Positions 35,178 to 48,900 are shown, counted from the stretch's first letter. The stretch is DNA of 64,000 nt from Sarcocystis neurona (GCA_000727475.1 KL647306.1:1499609-1563608); one strand, 5' to 3'. The notes: generated from the letters alone by a model not told the origin. Made by a program: numbers and translations.

Positions 35178-38100
35178 GAAGTTCATAGTAATATTTTTTG
35201 CAGCGAAACGTGCTGCAGAATGCCAGAGGCAAAAACACACAGAGATCTCTATCGATATCAAGACTAGAGCTTTGTTCTTGCATGTGTGGAAGGTCCTAAA
35301 CGACTGGATCACCAAGGGGTATCTGCACACAAGTGGCGAAGTACAATTTCCCCTCATTTTAATCCATCACGGAAGTCAGAAGTCGCCTGTTGTGCGTCGT
35401 AGATGCGCCACAAGGCAGTACACTTACTGGAGGCAAGGAAATGCGGAATGGAAATTTAGTCTACATTTCCTTGTTCCGCACTTGCTGCATGTGGCCGGCA
35501 GGGCCAAAGAACTGTCAACATCTCTGCTGGTCACATGCAGGCACGTGCAGCACTGTGGTTACATAATTTGTTTCGGGCTTGTCCTCCAAAAGAATTCAAA
35601 CGCGAATGGATGCACATGCCTACGCACACGAAACAGTAATGTTGGTGGAGGCCGTACTAGTGTCGCGTCTCAACCTTCCACTGGAAACACAGACGCATCG
35701 ACTTGCCAGTCAAGAAGCTGACAATCCTGTGAACTGGTGATGTCACATGTGCCCTATTCCTCTGCGGAATCAGTTGCTTAAGTACACATCCGTATGTGTG
35801 GGTGTGTTGTCCAACATCGGACACCTTAACTTTCAACTAGGCTGCGTACGTTCATCTACAAGTTGAACGCACCTCTGACAACGGCGACACACGCCTCAGT
35901 CCTTCGGTACCCGCTGTACTCTACGTGCCACCGCACGGGTACTCCACCCGCGCTAGCGGGTAGTTGCAAACAAGGCGGACAAGACAGTCTATCTCCATGC
36001 GGATACTGACGTAATTCTCAGTGCCGCGTGCCCACGTTTATAGATCAGTCTGTCGGACCTGCGGTCTTTCTTAGCCGTAGGGACACAGCTGGGACGCGCA
36101 CACCCTTACGCGTGTATATATATATATATATATATACACACGCAAACACATACGCTTATGCAGCACTGGACGCCCACCATGAACACATGCTGCTTCTCCT
36201 ACCTTCTTGTAAAGTACGGCATACGGACGCACATTGACAGGCTTGGCCATTGGGTAGACTGCTGACAGGCGTATCCGTTCCTGTACAATTAGGCATACGC
36301 GCACGCTTCCAACTTCGTTTTCCGTCACGAGCTAACCGGTCGCTTCTTCCTTCCGATGCAACAGGTGGCTTCTTATTAGCGTGGTGTGAAGCGTTTGACA
36401 TGGCTTGCTATTAGATGAGTTCCTTCGCGGCGTTTGAGTTCAAAGCGTCGTGAAATTTCCCTCAAGTGAAACGACTGAGGTGTGGCACAGCCTCGTGGGC
36501 GCCAGCAGGGTACCTTAACCAGATTCGTCGCTAACTACTGTTGGTGACCCGTGCTGCTATGCATTTGAAGTGTGGGGGCATTTGAAAACGTGTCTAGCCG
36601 CGTGTAACGCGGGCTCCTCAGGCTGCACTCTGTTTGAACCTTTTCTGTAGAGAAAGACTTTTCGCCTACTCAGAAGGATGTAAGCCGCTGTCCACCAGGG
36701 GCTCGCTGAGGAAAGGTCGTAGCGTCCGAAAGGTGCCACGTTCGAGAATACAGTTTCACGTAGAAAAAGCGTGCTCATACGCGGAAGGCGCAGGGAGGGG
36801 TGAGCACGTTTGTCAGAATAGGGTTGAATACATGAGACGCAGATGTGGGCTAGCGTCTTTCTCTTGCAGCGCTCAAGTCTCTGGGAGAACAGGAACGGCT
36901 AGAGATTTGTCTGAATTCAGGAGTAAGCATCGTTCCAGTATTCACGTTCACTGCAGCACCTGATACCTTATACGTTGGTAGCAGCCTTTAGTTCCTGCAG
37001 GAGCTGCCGGCGGCCGTCATTGCTCGGTTTTGCACTACAACCTGGGTGTGTGTTTTACGAGTTCACTTGTGAACACCATACGCATTCCTCCAGGCCTATG
37101 ACTCCGTATAGCCGCTGCTTGCCGGTCGGTTCTTCTCTGCTGCACTACCCAGCACTCCTGCACGGGCCGAACGCGTGCGCAAGTTGCACATATCTTGGGG
37201 CGTAGAATACGTAAACATATCTACCATATACATGTATGTATGTCTGTAAATACCTATTTTGTCATGCCCTGGGGGGGGACCGCCGCGTATATGCTCGCGA
37301 AAAAACGCTCAGTATTCCTGCCTTTAAGCAGTATGAACGGGCTGTTGCATATGCAGCTCCACCATACACTATATGCGAGTGCGTATGCAGAACTCTACCT
37401 ACGGTCGCAGCAGCAGCTGCGTAGGTAGCCGCTGATTATCTGTACTGATCGGCTGCGTTTCTCCACAAATGGGTACAGGCGAGGCCGATGTTTTCTGAAC
37501 ACATATATTATCCACACACTGTGCGCCTCAGTCCATGTGTTCCCTGCTGCACCTGTGTGCAGCGGGATGCGTGCTTGTCTGCTGCAGCTACTAGGCCTGT
37601 CTATCGGTCTCGTCCTTAGTCCTCCTACATATATACATGTACATAGATATGTGAGCTCCCCGTCCAAGCAGATGTGTTGATTTACCGTATGGATGCATGC
37701 GCTGATGCACATGTACAGGGTATACTCGTGGAAGACGCGTGTACGATTGCGCGTCCTTTGGCTTCCTTGGGAGCAAAAGTGAAGAAGGCTCCTTCCACTT
37801 GCTTCTTACCGCAGCCACCGACGCCCCGCCCCTAGGCAGTGCCTCGATCGGTGGGTTTTCAGGTGCACCGGTACTAAAAAGGTAGATAAAGGGCTACTTG
37901 CAAAATCTTGGTGCCCCTGCGGAGGCGGACGTGGGGCGTCCACTAGTGTGTGGTGCTTTTCCTCTTGTGTGTACTGCAGATGGGCGTATGGTATGGCAGA
38001 GAATTATGCTGTGTCACAGCACTCGTGGTCTGTACTTACATGGAAGCAAGAAGATCACCTGGGGTGACACGTGCACCTGCTGCGCACATGTGTAGAGGCA

Positions 38101-39612
38101 CTGCAGTTTTCTTGGGGTTTCACTTAGAGTTTGCCGCCGTATCTCAGCTGCGCACATGGGGAGACGTGGCCGCGACCTGTGCTTCGTCTTCTGCTTCTTC
38201 TTCCGACTGACACGTACTTACGTACGCGTCTATGTACCCAGATACACACCTATTTTGACATGCGAGTGGGGACTGGTCGTTTGCGTTCGCGGGCGCCTAG
38301 GGGGAAAATTTCCGCACACCCCACTTTTTTTGGATTCCCTAAAAAAAGGAAAATCCTCGTGTTGACACGGTACACGACCTAGCACGTGAATGCCTATGCT
38401 CGTCTAGAAATATACGCATAAATATACATATATGTATGTATCCACGTCTCTATGGGACCAGGAAGAAATACGTGGTAGTCACACGTGTGTGGACGGCTTT
38501 GCCCATCCGAAATGTGCGTGTGTGCGAACGTACGTAGATAATCCTCATATCTGCGTTACGTAATGTCCTATGGAAACAACAGACTTCCTCTCTTTCAACA
38601 GCAGAGCTGCTGCACTGTGTAATCAGAGGCCGACCACACGTATCCTCCTCCCTGCAATTACTCCTGCGGCAGCCGCTGCGGCTGCTGGTGCTGTTGTCGC
38701 GGCTCCGGACGCTGTCTTCGGTTGCGGTGCTGCTCCCACCACTGCAGGTGCTGCCTGATTCTGCTAGACTACGCAGCTGGTGCTGCCTGGGCATCTGATG
38801 CGTATGGTGCTGCTGCCACCAATAGGTACGCTGGTGCTCCTGCTGCTGCGGTCTGTGCTGTTGCTGCTCCGGCTGCTCTTGCTGGGAGCTACTGCTGACG
38901 CTGCCGCTGCTGCTAGTCGTGCGCCTGCTCGTACTGCTCCTACGTCCGCGCTACTGCTGCTGCCGTGGCTGCTGCTGCTGCCATCCGTGCTCCTGCTGCT
39001 GCCGCGCCTGCTCCTGCTGCAGGCGTGACTGCTGCGTGCTGCTGCAACCACACGTGCTGCTGCTGGTGCTGCACGTGCCGCTGGTGGTGCCGCACGTGCT
39101 CCTGCTGGTGCCGAACGTGCTGCGCCTGCCCGTGCTGCTGCGCCTATCGCTGCGGGTGTGTTGATGCACGCAGGCATGCGGACGCGTTGTGTGGGTGGTC
39201 CACGGGAGAAGAAGCCGCTGTGCGATCTGTTCTGCTAAGATCGCTTTCAGACCACTTTGAATCTCATCACTTCTCCAGCGAGTCGCCGCTCGAACAGTAC
39301 GATTCTGTGCTGCTTTGTGGCACTGTTGAGCCAGCAGGTTGCTAGGCGCGCGGACGGGTAGCTGCTGCGCATTACTGCGGTTCTGCGGCGGATGACTGGT
39401 GCGCTACTGGCCGTCGGAAGTGCATGCGTCTCCCAAGCGGTGGCCATGTTGCCGTCGTCTGGCAGAGAAATTGCGCTCTCGTGTATTTCTTTCCCTTTTT
39501 TGAGGACCCTTCTGGGCGGGCGGCGGTAGCGGCAGCGGCGAGGCAGCAACAGCCAGCAGCACATCAGCGTCGCTGAACCCGGCCGCATCCGGCCTCCAGC
39601 GTTTCCTCCCTC
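35178..39612. other. Repeat-poor intergenic region, becoming triplet-rich after 38.6 kb
   Basis: No supported gene. A (TA)n run lies at 36116-36136. The open frames present are short, lack domain signatures, and many begin at non-ATG codons. From about 38,640 to 39,180 the plus strand turns into CTG-rich degenerate repeats, marking the border of the next repeat-rich block. Confidence 0.5.
38640..39180. repeat. CTG-rich degenerate repeat
   Basis: GCTGCTGCTGC and GTGCTGCTG units with many point changes. Neither strand gives a convincing protein. Confidence 0.7.
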
Positions 39613-40706
39613 ATGCAGCAACGAGTAGCCACACACGGGAGCAGCAGCAGCAGCAAAAAGGGACAAGAAGAAGAAATAAACAGAGCACCAGCGACAGCAC
39701 AAGCAGACACAGCAGCCCGGCAGCATAAGCGACAGCAACGAGGGACGGGGCGTCACAGCGCTGTGCCCGTCGTCAGCTTCACCAGCGCCAAGAGCAGCAG
39801 GAGGACCGTCAGCAGCCTCGTTCAGCCGCAGCAGCTCCTCCCCAGCCGCAGGAGCCTCTTCTCAGCGACAGCAAGGGCAGCCGCAGCTGCAGGAGCCGCA
39901 GCAGCAGCAAGAGCCGGGTGCGCGCGCAGCAGAGTAGGAAGTTCCCCTGCGTTGGTAACAGGAAGAAAGGAAGCACTTGCAGCTGCTGCGGCCATCGCAG
40001 AGCAGGGGCGTTGCTGCTGCCACTCGACGACGCGGAAGTCGTTCTTCTCGGCCGTTCACCAGTCAATTTCTTCCGGTCTCTCTGCCGACACAGATTTCCA
40101 AACAAGAGGTGGCAAGGACGGCGCTGCAGCAGCCGCGGCAGCAAAGGAGGCATGCAGCCCGCGCCTCGCAGTCGCCGAGAACACACGCCGCTCCGCCTCG
40201 TTTGCGAAAGCGCGTCCCTTCCTCCCTTCACCCCTGCGCCCTCCAGTGGAATTTATCGTCGCGGGATTTTTATCTCCTCTGCTTCTTTCAACACGCCTTC
40301 GTCGCCCACTCCTGCGCCACGAGGAGTGGTCGGGGGGTGGTGCTCGGCGCTTCCCCACCACAAGAAGGGAGCGACTCTTCTTCTTCTGTCTCGGGCACAA
40401 GAAAAGAAGCAACTTCCTCTTCGCACTTCGCGCAGGTTGTTCAGACAAAAGGGAGGGAAAAGAGCTCTCAGCAGTCCACAGTCGACTCCTTTTCCGGAAC
40501 ACCCGCGCCGCCGCGCAGCCAGCTGCCTTCCCTGTGTCAAAGCGAAGCAAGTTTGTCGCGCCCCGTGGAGAGGCGCCTATATTTGTGCCTTTTCCTTGCG
40601 GTTGCTCGGGCACCGTACACACGAAAAAGACACAGAAATCCGCAGGTGTGTCTGCCTACCGCCAGCAAGAAGTATTTGCAAATGGGTGGGCAACGCACTT
40701 GCCGAG
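39613..40706 (+). CDS. Candidate 5' exon of the coiled-coil gene (or a separate gene)
   Basis: An ATG-led open frame of 364 codons, Ala/Ser/Arg/Gln-rich. It starts MQQRVATHGSSSSSKKGQEE and later reads SAVHQSISSGLSADTDFQTR. It runs open for almost 1.2 kb, and its CAG runs read CAG on this strand, as in the confirmed exons. A donor in CCGAG|GTCGGA leaves phase 2, which fits the phase of the exon at 42527. There is no recognisable domain. The alternative is chance openness in GC-rich sequence; another long frame overlaps it. Confidence 0.33.
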
Positions 40707-40799
40707 GTCGGAAGGACGCGGAGAGCCCCGCGGCGTAGAGAAGGGAGACTCATTTTCCTCTCCATGGATGTTTGTCTGCTTGGGTTGTTGAACATATCG

Positions 40800-42500
40800 A
40801 GCATGTGTGTCCCTTCTTATTCGCCCGTTCTTCGTCTCCGTCTGCCTCTCTCTGCTGGGGAGGCTCCCTGTCTCGCTGTCTCCCTTCGTCTTCGCTCTGC
40901 GTCTTCTCCGCATGCGTGCGCATGTGTCTCGTCTTCCGGCTGCTGCACGTACATGTCAAACGTCGTCTGCGGAGTCGAGGCAAGCGGCCGCCTCCCCGCC
41001 CCTGCCGGAGAACTTTCTTCTCTTTTTCGCCTTTTCTTCCCCCCCAACGAAGTTCCTGGCGGTCGGTGCGGTGCCGACTTCCTCTACACATACGCTGGAA
41101 GCTGTCTCCGTCTCCGTCTCTCCCTCTGTCTCCGTCTCCGTCTCTCCCTCTGTCTCCGTCTCCGTCTCTCCCCTTCTGTCTCCGTCTCCGTCCCCCTCCC
41201 GTCCCTGTCCCCGTCTCTCCTCCCGTCCCTGTCCCCGTCTCTCCTCCTGTCTCCGTCTCCCTCTCTTTTCGTCGCCGTCTCCCTTCCGCCGTCTACTCTG
41301 TTTGCGTCCCCCTCTCTTTTCCTCCTGCTGTTCCTCTCCCCCTTTTCCTCTCCCGCTTTCTCCGTATTTTCCTCCCGTCTCCATGTCTCCCTGTCTCACT
41401 TCGGTTCTCCCTCTCTTCCTGTCTCCGTCTCCTTCTCGCGGCTTCGGCGTCTCCGTCTCTCCTGCCTCTCCCCCTGTCTCTCTGTTTTTGCATGTGTCTC
41501 TCTACATATATCTTCTTCTCTGTGTGCTGCTCCCTATATTTCTCTTTGAGTCCTTTTCTCTCGACATCCGTCCATCTTTCTCTTTATGTCTTTCTCTCTC
41601 TCTGTGTCTGTCTTTCTACCTTTCTCTATATCTCCTCTGTCTCGTTTATCATCTGTCTCTTTGCTGCTCTTTGAACATCTCGCCCTCTCTGTATCTTTCT
41701 ACATATACCTGTCTCTGTCTTCCTTTCTGTCTCTCCCCGTGTCTCTCTATTTTCCTGTACTTTTCCTGTCTCTCTTTGTGTCCGTCTCTCTTCATCTCTC
41801 CCCGTCTCTATCTCTCTCTATGTATGTGTCTCGGTCGATATATATATCTGTGTGCCCCCTCCTCTATTTACATCTCCTTCTCTGTATTTCTCCTACTCTC
41901 TGCGTTTCTCTCCTTTTCTCTTTTTCTCTTCCTGCCTCCCTCTCTTCTCTGCCCGTCTCTCTCTCTCTGTGACTTCCGCTGTCGTCTGTGTGTGTCTGTT
42001 TTTTCCCCCTGTCTCTCTGTGTGTCTACTTTTTCCCTTCCTGTCTCCCGTCTCTCCTTCTCTCTGTGCGTGCGCCTCCCTTTGCTGCTCCCCCTTCTCGC
42101 TGTTCTCTACTGCCTATTCATGGCCGTCTCCCTCTTCCTCGTGTGTCTCCGTTTATCTCTCTGTATCCCTCTCCCTCTGTCTCCCTGTCTCTGTCTCCCT
42201 GTCTCTGTCCCCCTCTCTCCGTCTCCCTGCCTTCCCCACCTCTGTTTCTCGCTTTGCCTTCCCTTTTCGTATTTCTCCGTTCCTTTCCCTTCTCGTGTGT
42301 CTCTTGTCTCGTCCCGTCCCTCTATGTCTCCCTTTCCCGCTGTCTCTCTATCGTCTCTCTACGCATTTCCCCTTTTCTTCGTCTTTGTCTCTCCTGTATT
42401 ATTCTTCCTGTCTCTCTCTGTCTTCCTTTTTCTCCACCTCCCTTTTTCCTGCCTATTTCTCTTTGCCCTTCTCTTTTCGTATCTCTCTCTGTGTGTCTCC
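40800..42500. repeat. Pyrimidine-rich TCTCCGTCTC tract
   Basis: About 1.7 kb of CT-rich sequence with tandem GTCTCCGTCTCTCCCTCT units clearest at 41,094-41,270. It ends at the acceptor of the exon at 42,527. The very long Ser/Leu/Val/Cys-rich open frames here come from the low number of stops in pyrimidine sequence. Confidence 0.8.
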
Positions 42501-42526
42501 CTTGTCTCGCTCTGCTGTGGCTCCAG

Positions 42527-42986
42527 GTCAATTCCGGCGCGTGTCTGGGGAGGAGGCGGAAGAGGAGGAGCGGCAGCAGAGCAGGAGAACGAAGGGACTC
42601 GCAGCACCTCAGGGAAACTGGGGAAACATCTGCGTGGCGGCATCGCAAGACTTCGTCAGCAGCAACAGGGGCAGGGGAGCAGGAGCAGCAGCAGGGACAG
42701 GGAAGCAGCAGCACGAGGAGCTGAGCAACGGCTGCAACTGCGGGGGCCGCAGAGCAGCAGCAGCAGCGCATTGCCGCAGCAGCAGCAGCAGAAGCGGGGA
42801 TCTATGGAGACAGCAGAAGCAGCAGCGATGGTGGAGCAGCAGCAGCAGCCGCAGAGCAGCGCGGGCAGCAGCAGCAGCGACTCTCTGCGGATAACTCTCC
42901 GTTTGAAGCAGCAGCGCCTCCAAATGGCGGCGCTTAGCGAACTCACACGGCACCTGCTCCACGCCAACGAGCAGCAGCAGCAGCAG
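42527..42986 (+). CDS. Coiled-coil gene exon C1
   Basis: Acceptor ctgctgtggctccag; donor CAGCAG|GTACGC. It begins one base into a codon, then gives [11 protein letters not shown] and a Q/R/A-rich stretch, and ends with [32 protein letters not shown]. The 3' half is clearly coding. In the 5' half another frame ([20 protein letters not shown]) also looks protein-like, so the acceptor or an internal intron is uncertain. Confidence 0.6.
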
Positions 42987-45900
42987 GTACGCGAAGGATC
43001 CGCTCCCCTACTCTGCAAGCCTCTGCGAACCAACTCCTGCTGTTCCTGCTGCTCCTGTGCTGCTCCGTCTCCTGCGTCTGCTCCTGCTGCTGCTCCTTCT
43101 CCTGCTACTGTTCCTGCTGTTGCTCCTTCTCCTGCGTCTTCTGCTGCTGCTTCTTCTCCTGCTACTGTTCCTGCTATTGCTTCTGCTGCTCCTGCTCCTG
43201 CTCCTGCTGCCGCGTTTCCTCGTGTGATGTCTCGCTGCTTTGCTGCCGGCTTGCTGCTCTAACACTTGCTGCTGCGTCGTCACCTTGCTGCAATGCTGCT
43301 GCTCTGACTCTTGCTGTTGCTCCGTCGATTTTCCTGCTACTCTACTGCCGCACCGACGCAGCTCCTGGGGGACGGCTGTTCCGGGGTCTGCTAAGTCCAC
43401 GCGGCGACTCCTGTAGTGCAGCGGACTTCTTCCGCGCCGCTCCTGCTGCAGCTTACTTTTTTGACGGCGTTGCTGCTGCTGGGCTGCTGCTACTGCTGCG
43501 CTGGGGCGTACGCTCCCGCCTCTGCAGTAGCCGCCCACGGCTTTCACTGCTGCTGCCACTGCTACTGCTGCTGATTTCTGTCGCTTCTGCCGCTACAGAC
43601 GACTTCCTGCTGCTGCTGTTCGTAAACTCTGCTGGTCGCCACCGCTGCTATTCGCGGGTGTTGCTGCCGTGCCTCTTTTCTCTGTTGCTGCTGCGCTGGG
43701 ACGCCGAGGACTACGCGTGCGTTGACGAGCAGTGGAGCACTGCTGCTTCTGCTGCTGCTCCTGCTCCTGCTCAATAAAACTTTCCCTCTTGCATGCCTGC
43801 GTGTCCTCAACATCTGCTGCGCCACCGTGCCGCTTCTGCTCTTCGGTTTCTTGTTCGTCGCTGCTTCTTCTTCCGCTGCTTCCTTCGTTTCCTACTGCTG
43901 CTGCCCCTTCCACGCCGCACGTGGTGCAGACACTCCTCGCTACTGCTGGGCTCCGTATATATGTATGCATGCATTTATGTCTCTTCCTTTTCTTCTTCCT
44001 CCTCCTCGTGTGTCTGTATCTGTGTCTCTCTACCTGTGTGTAGCTGTCATGCGTTGCCGAACTGAGCGTATGTATATGTTACTGCTGCTACTTAGAGTTC
44101 TTATGCTGCTGAGATCGTTGTCTTGCGGCTGCTGTTGCTGCTCCTGCTGTCTCGACTTCTTTTTGCGTCCTCTATGTTCCTGCAGCTGCTGCTTCGTATT
44201 CTTCTTTGCCTTCTCGGCTCGCGTGTGTGGGGCCGCTGCTGCGCCTTGCTTTTGCCTCTCGGCTGTAGCGGGTTGCTCCCGCTGCTGCTGCGTCGAGTAA
44301 ATCGCTGCTCCTGTGTGCGCTCTCGAACGTGTCGCCTTGCTGCTCTGCGGGGGGGTGATGTTGCATGTAGCAGCAGCAGGCGGAACGCGAGTCTGCAGCA
44401 GCAGCAGCGCGAGCAGCCGCTGCAGCTGTCCCAGAACTGCTGGCAGCAAGGACGCGCATTCGGGAGCTGCAGCAGCAACTCCGGCAGCAGCTGCAGCAGC
44501 AGGAGGCTGCCTACAACTCCCAAGCAGGTGCGTTCTCGAAGTGACGAGAAGAACGGCAGCGCCCGAGACTCAACGGCAGCAGCAGCAGCGCCGTCGCCCC
44601 AAAACTGCAGCAACAGCAGCGTGCACCGAAGCAAAAAAGTCGCTTGTGTGGCTCTGTCTACGTCATACGACAGTTCGTGCTTCCTGCCCCGGGTCTCTTT
44701 TATTAGCGTCTCTTCGCGAGAGAGAGACGAGTCGTACGTCCACACAGTAAAGTAGGTACTCTGCAGTTCTCTCCGTCGTCTTCTCCCCTACGTAGATATA
44801 TATGCGGTTCTCGTCCATTCTCCATCTCATTGTCTCACTGTATTGGGCTTTCTTCGCTTATCTCTGAGTTTTCCTCTCTGCGGCTCTCTGCCTCTTCTGC
44901 TGAAGTCGTCTGCGTTTCGTAGCCGCACACACACGCGCAGACCCACCAGCAACTGGAGACAGACGTTCGCAGCAGTTGACGTTCTCCCTTCACACCGAGA
45001 CGCGCGTCGGGCCGGGTTTTTCATAACTTTCTCTCCGCGCACTTCCACGCTGATCGGTGTATGCACAAGGGTGTGTAGGAGGTGGCTGCACGTAGAGGAG
45101 AGGCGAGACCTGCTCACCGTGCCGCAGTGGACAGCGGTAGCGGATTTGTGTGCCAACGGGTGCGTGAGAGACTTGAGGAGGAGGAGTCTTCCCCGAGGGG
45201 TGGAGGTGTCTCACTGGCGGCAGCCCAGGGGACGTGGGCGGACGTAAAGGGCGTGGCGAGCTGCGTGGGCGGGCTGTCTGGCTGCGTGGAGAGAAAGCAG
45301 ACTCGCCGTGATTCGAACGGGGTGGTGTACGTACACCTGAGGGGGTGGTGTACGTACACCTGAGGGGTGATGTACGTCCACCCGGGAGGGCGGTGTACGT
45401 ACACCCAGGGGGGAGGTGTACGTACACCCAGGGGGGAGGTGTACGTACACCCGAGGTAATGGTGTACGTACACGTGCGTCGCCGAGTCTGCAGAAGAAAT
45501 AACCCGTTGAAGAAGAGAAGTCCGCACAACAGCTGTTGAGACGTCTCTCGCGTGTCGATGTCATCGGCTATCTTTATCTGTACTTGCCCGGGCTCCCATC
45601 TGTCTCTTTCTACACAAATGCATGCGGATATGTTTATATGTACCCTTCTGTGTATACGTGTGTGCGTGTGTTTCTAAGGATACGCATGTCTCGATATGCG
45701 GTCCTTCTGTATCTGAGGAGACGCAGCAACGCACCCCTCTCCTGCCTGTGTTGTGCGTGTGTGTCTGCAAGTATATCGGCATGCGGCGGACCTCGTAGAA
45801 CTAAATGTAGACCAAAAAGAAGAGACGTCCGAGGCTTGCGTCCGTAGGGGAGATACGCATGCGCGTCTGTACACGTGCAAGAAGAAACCGGCTGCGACAT

Positions 45901-48900
45901 ACTTGTGTCGTAACGTTACGCTAGATATGGAGGGGAAGGGTTGACAGGCTCCTGCTGCAGCAGCGCAGCGTTTTGCGATCCTCTTATTAATATGGACAGA
46001 CAGCAGACCCAGGAGCTTCTTGTCCTGCATCTCTGGAGAGAGACGAAGAGTTGTATATCTAATACAATCATATGGATCTCTGTACAGCAACTCACACGTG
46101 CTTGCATATATACATACACACATATACGTATATATGTATATATGGAAGTTTTCAGATATATAGACAGACAGCGGGAATCTCCTCTCGTTATATATACATT
46201 AAAACTGAGACACAAACAAATACATATATATACATATATACGGAGAGAAAGGCGCGTGTGTCATCAGTTTGCTGATACATACATGTATATATATATGTGT
46301 ACATATGTTTAAACGTAGATATACATATTTTCTCTCTTAGTATATATATATATATATACGTATGTATATATGCACAGCAGACGCAGTGCCTTGTTGTACC
46401 GGCTCTATGTATATACATATATATATTTGTAGACGTGTGGGTACAGAGGCAGTTGCTTCCTTGCCAGCAAACTGATGACACACGCGCCTTTCTCTCCGTA
46501 TATATGTATATATATGTATTTGTTTGTGTCTCAGTTTTGATGTATATATAACGAGAGGAGGTTCCCGCTGTCTGTCCGAGGAGGCTGGTGCATCTGCTGC
46601 GGCTGTTTATCTTCTGGTAGCAGTTTTCTTTCAAGTCGGTCGCCATTCGGGAGTCTCTCTCTTGCTGTCTTCTCTTTTTCTGCGTTCTTTCTGGCTTTAC
46701 GTCCTACAGCAGCTTTTCCGCCGTTTCTCTGTCTTCATCCGCCCTCGCTTCGTCGCCCTATCTCGTCTGTGTGCCGCGCTCTACTTCTGGCCCCCGCCCC
46801 TCGATGCTACCCCTCCTTGGCGTGTTGTGAGGAAGAGCCGCGCGTCTCTTCTGCTGCTGCTGCTCCTCTTCTCTGTTGCTGCAGCTGCACACCAGCTCGA
46901 GCGCGCTTCCCTGCACCAGCAACTTTCACACGCCGAAGCTGCCGCAGTTACTGCCCGCCTGCGCGCCGCTGCCGCCGAGAAAGTGAGCTCTCTTCTTCTT
47001 CGTATTCTTCTCCACATCGGTGCGATGCTTCGCCAGAAACTGCTGCGCTGCTGCAGTGCTCTTGGGCGGTGCACCTTCTCGTCCTCTTCCTGCTGCTGCT
47101 GCAGCGCCCTGCCCTTGTCGCGGTCTGCTGCTTCCGCTCGCACTCGTGCGGCTGCTTCTCCTTGCGCTGCTGCGCCTCGCTTTTCTTTTTCCGCTGCTGC
47201 TTCGCGGCTGCTTCTACTCGCCGTTGCTGCTGCTGCTGTACCATCGCTGGCCCCCGGCGTGACTCCTCAGCCGTCGACAGCACCAACAGCGATTGCGTAG
47301 CTGCCTGTCCAGCATCCCCCGCTGCTGCTGCTGCCGCTGCTGCTGCTGCTGCCCATGCTGCTGTTGCTCTCTGCTGCTGCTGCTTTTCCCACGGCGATTG
47401 GTGCTGCCCGTAGGCGGTCCCGTACGCGATAACCCAGCACTTTTCTATTATCTGCTTGTTCTGTGTCCAGGGCTGCTGGTAGGTGCTTATGTGTGTATAT
47501 ATACACGTTATATATATGCATATATATATATATATGTACATATGTAATAGTAGGTGCATATATATACAAACATGTATATACACGTGTATAATATGTTTCT
47601 AAGTATGTCTTTGTAGGTATGTGTAGAGGGAGAGAAAGTCTTTAAAGCTCGATTCCTCTTTTCTGCAGCGCCCCCCCTCGTCTTTTATATACATATACAC
47701 GAGGTTCATGTATATATGTATACAGGCACGCATGTATATGTATATACGTATATATTCATACGTACATATATATATATATATATATACATGTGCAGATGGA
47801 TCACCTGTTCCTCCGTTTTATATATATATATATAGGGGGACATGTATATGTATATTACTATATATTTATACGTACGTATGTATACAGATGGATCACCTGT
47901 TCCTCCGTTTTATATGTATATATGTCGAGAGGCGTATACATATATGTATGTGTGCGTATGTTTCTCTATGTATATGTGAGGTTCAGTTGGCTTCTTTCTG
48001 GGAGGGGGTCTTCGTTCTGTTTTTTCTTTGTTTAGCGCGTGCTGGAGTTGACGGCGGAGGCGCGTGCAGCAGAGGAGAAGCAGCGCAGCGATGAAGAGAG
48101 GCGGGCAGCAGCAGAAAAAGCTGCAGCAGCCGCAGAGCAGCAGCTGCAGGAGCAGGAAGCAGCAAGTGCTGCGGAAAAAGAGCAGCTGCAACAGGAGGTG
48201 CTGCAGCTGCAGCAGCGGCAGCAACAGACCCTGCGAGAGAGGGAGGAGGCAGCACGTGCAGCCGCAGAAGCAGCAGCAGAAAGCGAGGAAGCTGCTGCTG
48301 CCCTTCTAGAGGAGCGGCGACAACATGCTGCTTCCATCGACGTGGTGCGTTTCAGCTGGCAGCAGTCGCAGCAGCACGAGGACAGCAGCAGCAGGAGAAT
48401 TGCAGCAGCAATAGCAGCAGCACTAGGGTCGCAGCAGCAGCAGTAACGGGAGGGTTACGGCAGTAAGCGAAGCAGTAGGATTCTCGCAGTAGCAGCAGCA
48501 GCAGAGTGATGGCAGCAGCAGCAGCAGCAGGCGAATCACGACAGCAGTCGCCCCAGGAGATTCTTGGCAGCACTTGCAGGAGGAGGAAGATCACCGGAGA
48601 GTAGCAGCAGGAGATTCCTGCCAGGAACAGCGACAAAAAAGTAGCAACGACAGGAAGGCTGCAACAGCAGCAGTAACAACGGGTTGCGTTGACACCGGAT
48701 TGTTGAGGAGCAGTCGCAGTGTGACAGCAGCAGCGGCGCAGGAATTGCCTTTCTGCGTTCTGACACAAATGCAGCAGCAGCAGGGTCGCGCAAGAGTAGG
48801 AGCAGCAGCAGGAGCAGCAGCAGCAGCGACAGCAGGAGCAGCAGCAGCAGCGACAGCAGGAGCAGCAGCAGCAGCGACAGCAGGAGCAGCAGCAGCAGCA

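Noticed and set aside
40807..42894. A 695-codon plus-strand open frame rich in Ser, Leu, Val and Cys
   Set aside because: It begins with CT-rich tandem TCTCCGTCTC sequence that rarely makes stop codons. The residue pattern follows the repeat, and there is no domain; only its last part overlaps a real exon, in a different frame.
45230..45335. Possible tRNA T-arm (GTTCGAATC on the minus strand)
   Set aside because: The flanking bases do not form a T stem, and no D arm, anticodon arm or acceptor stem can be drawn.
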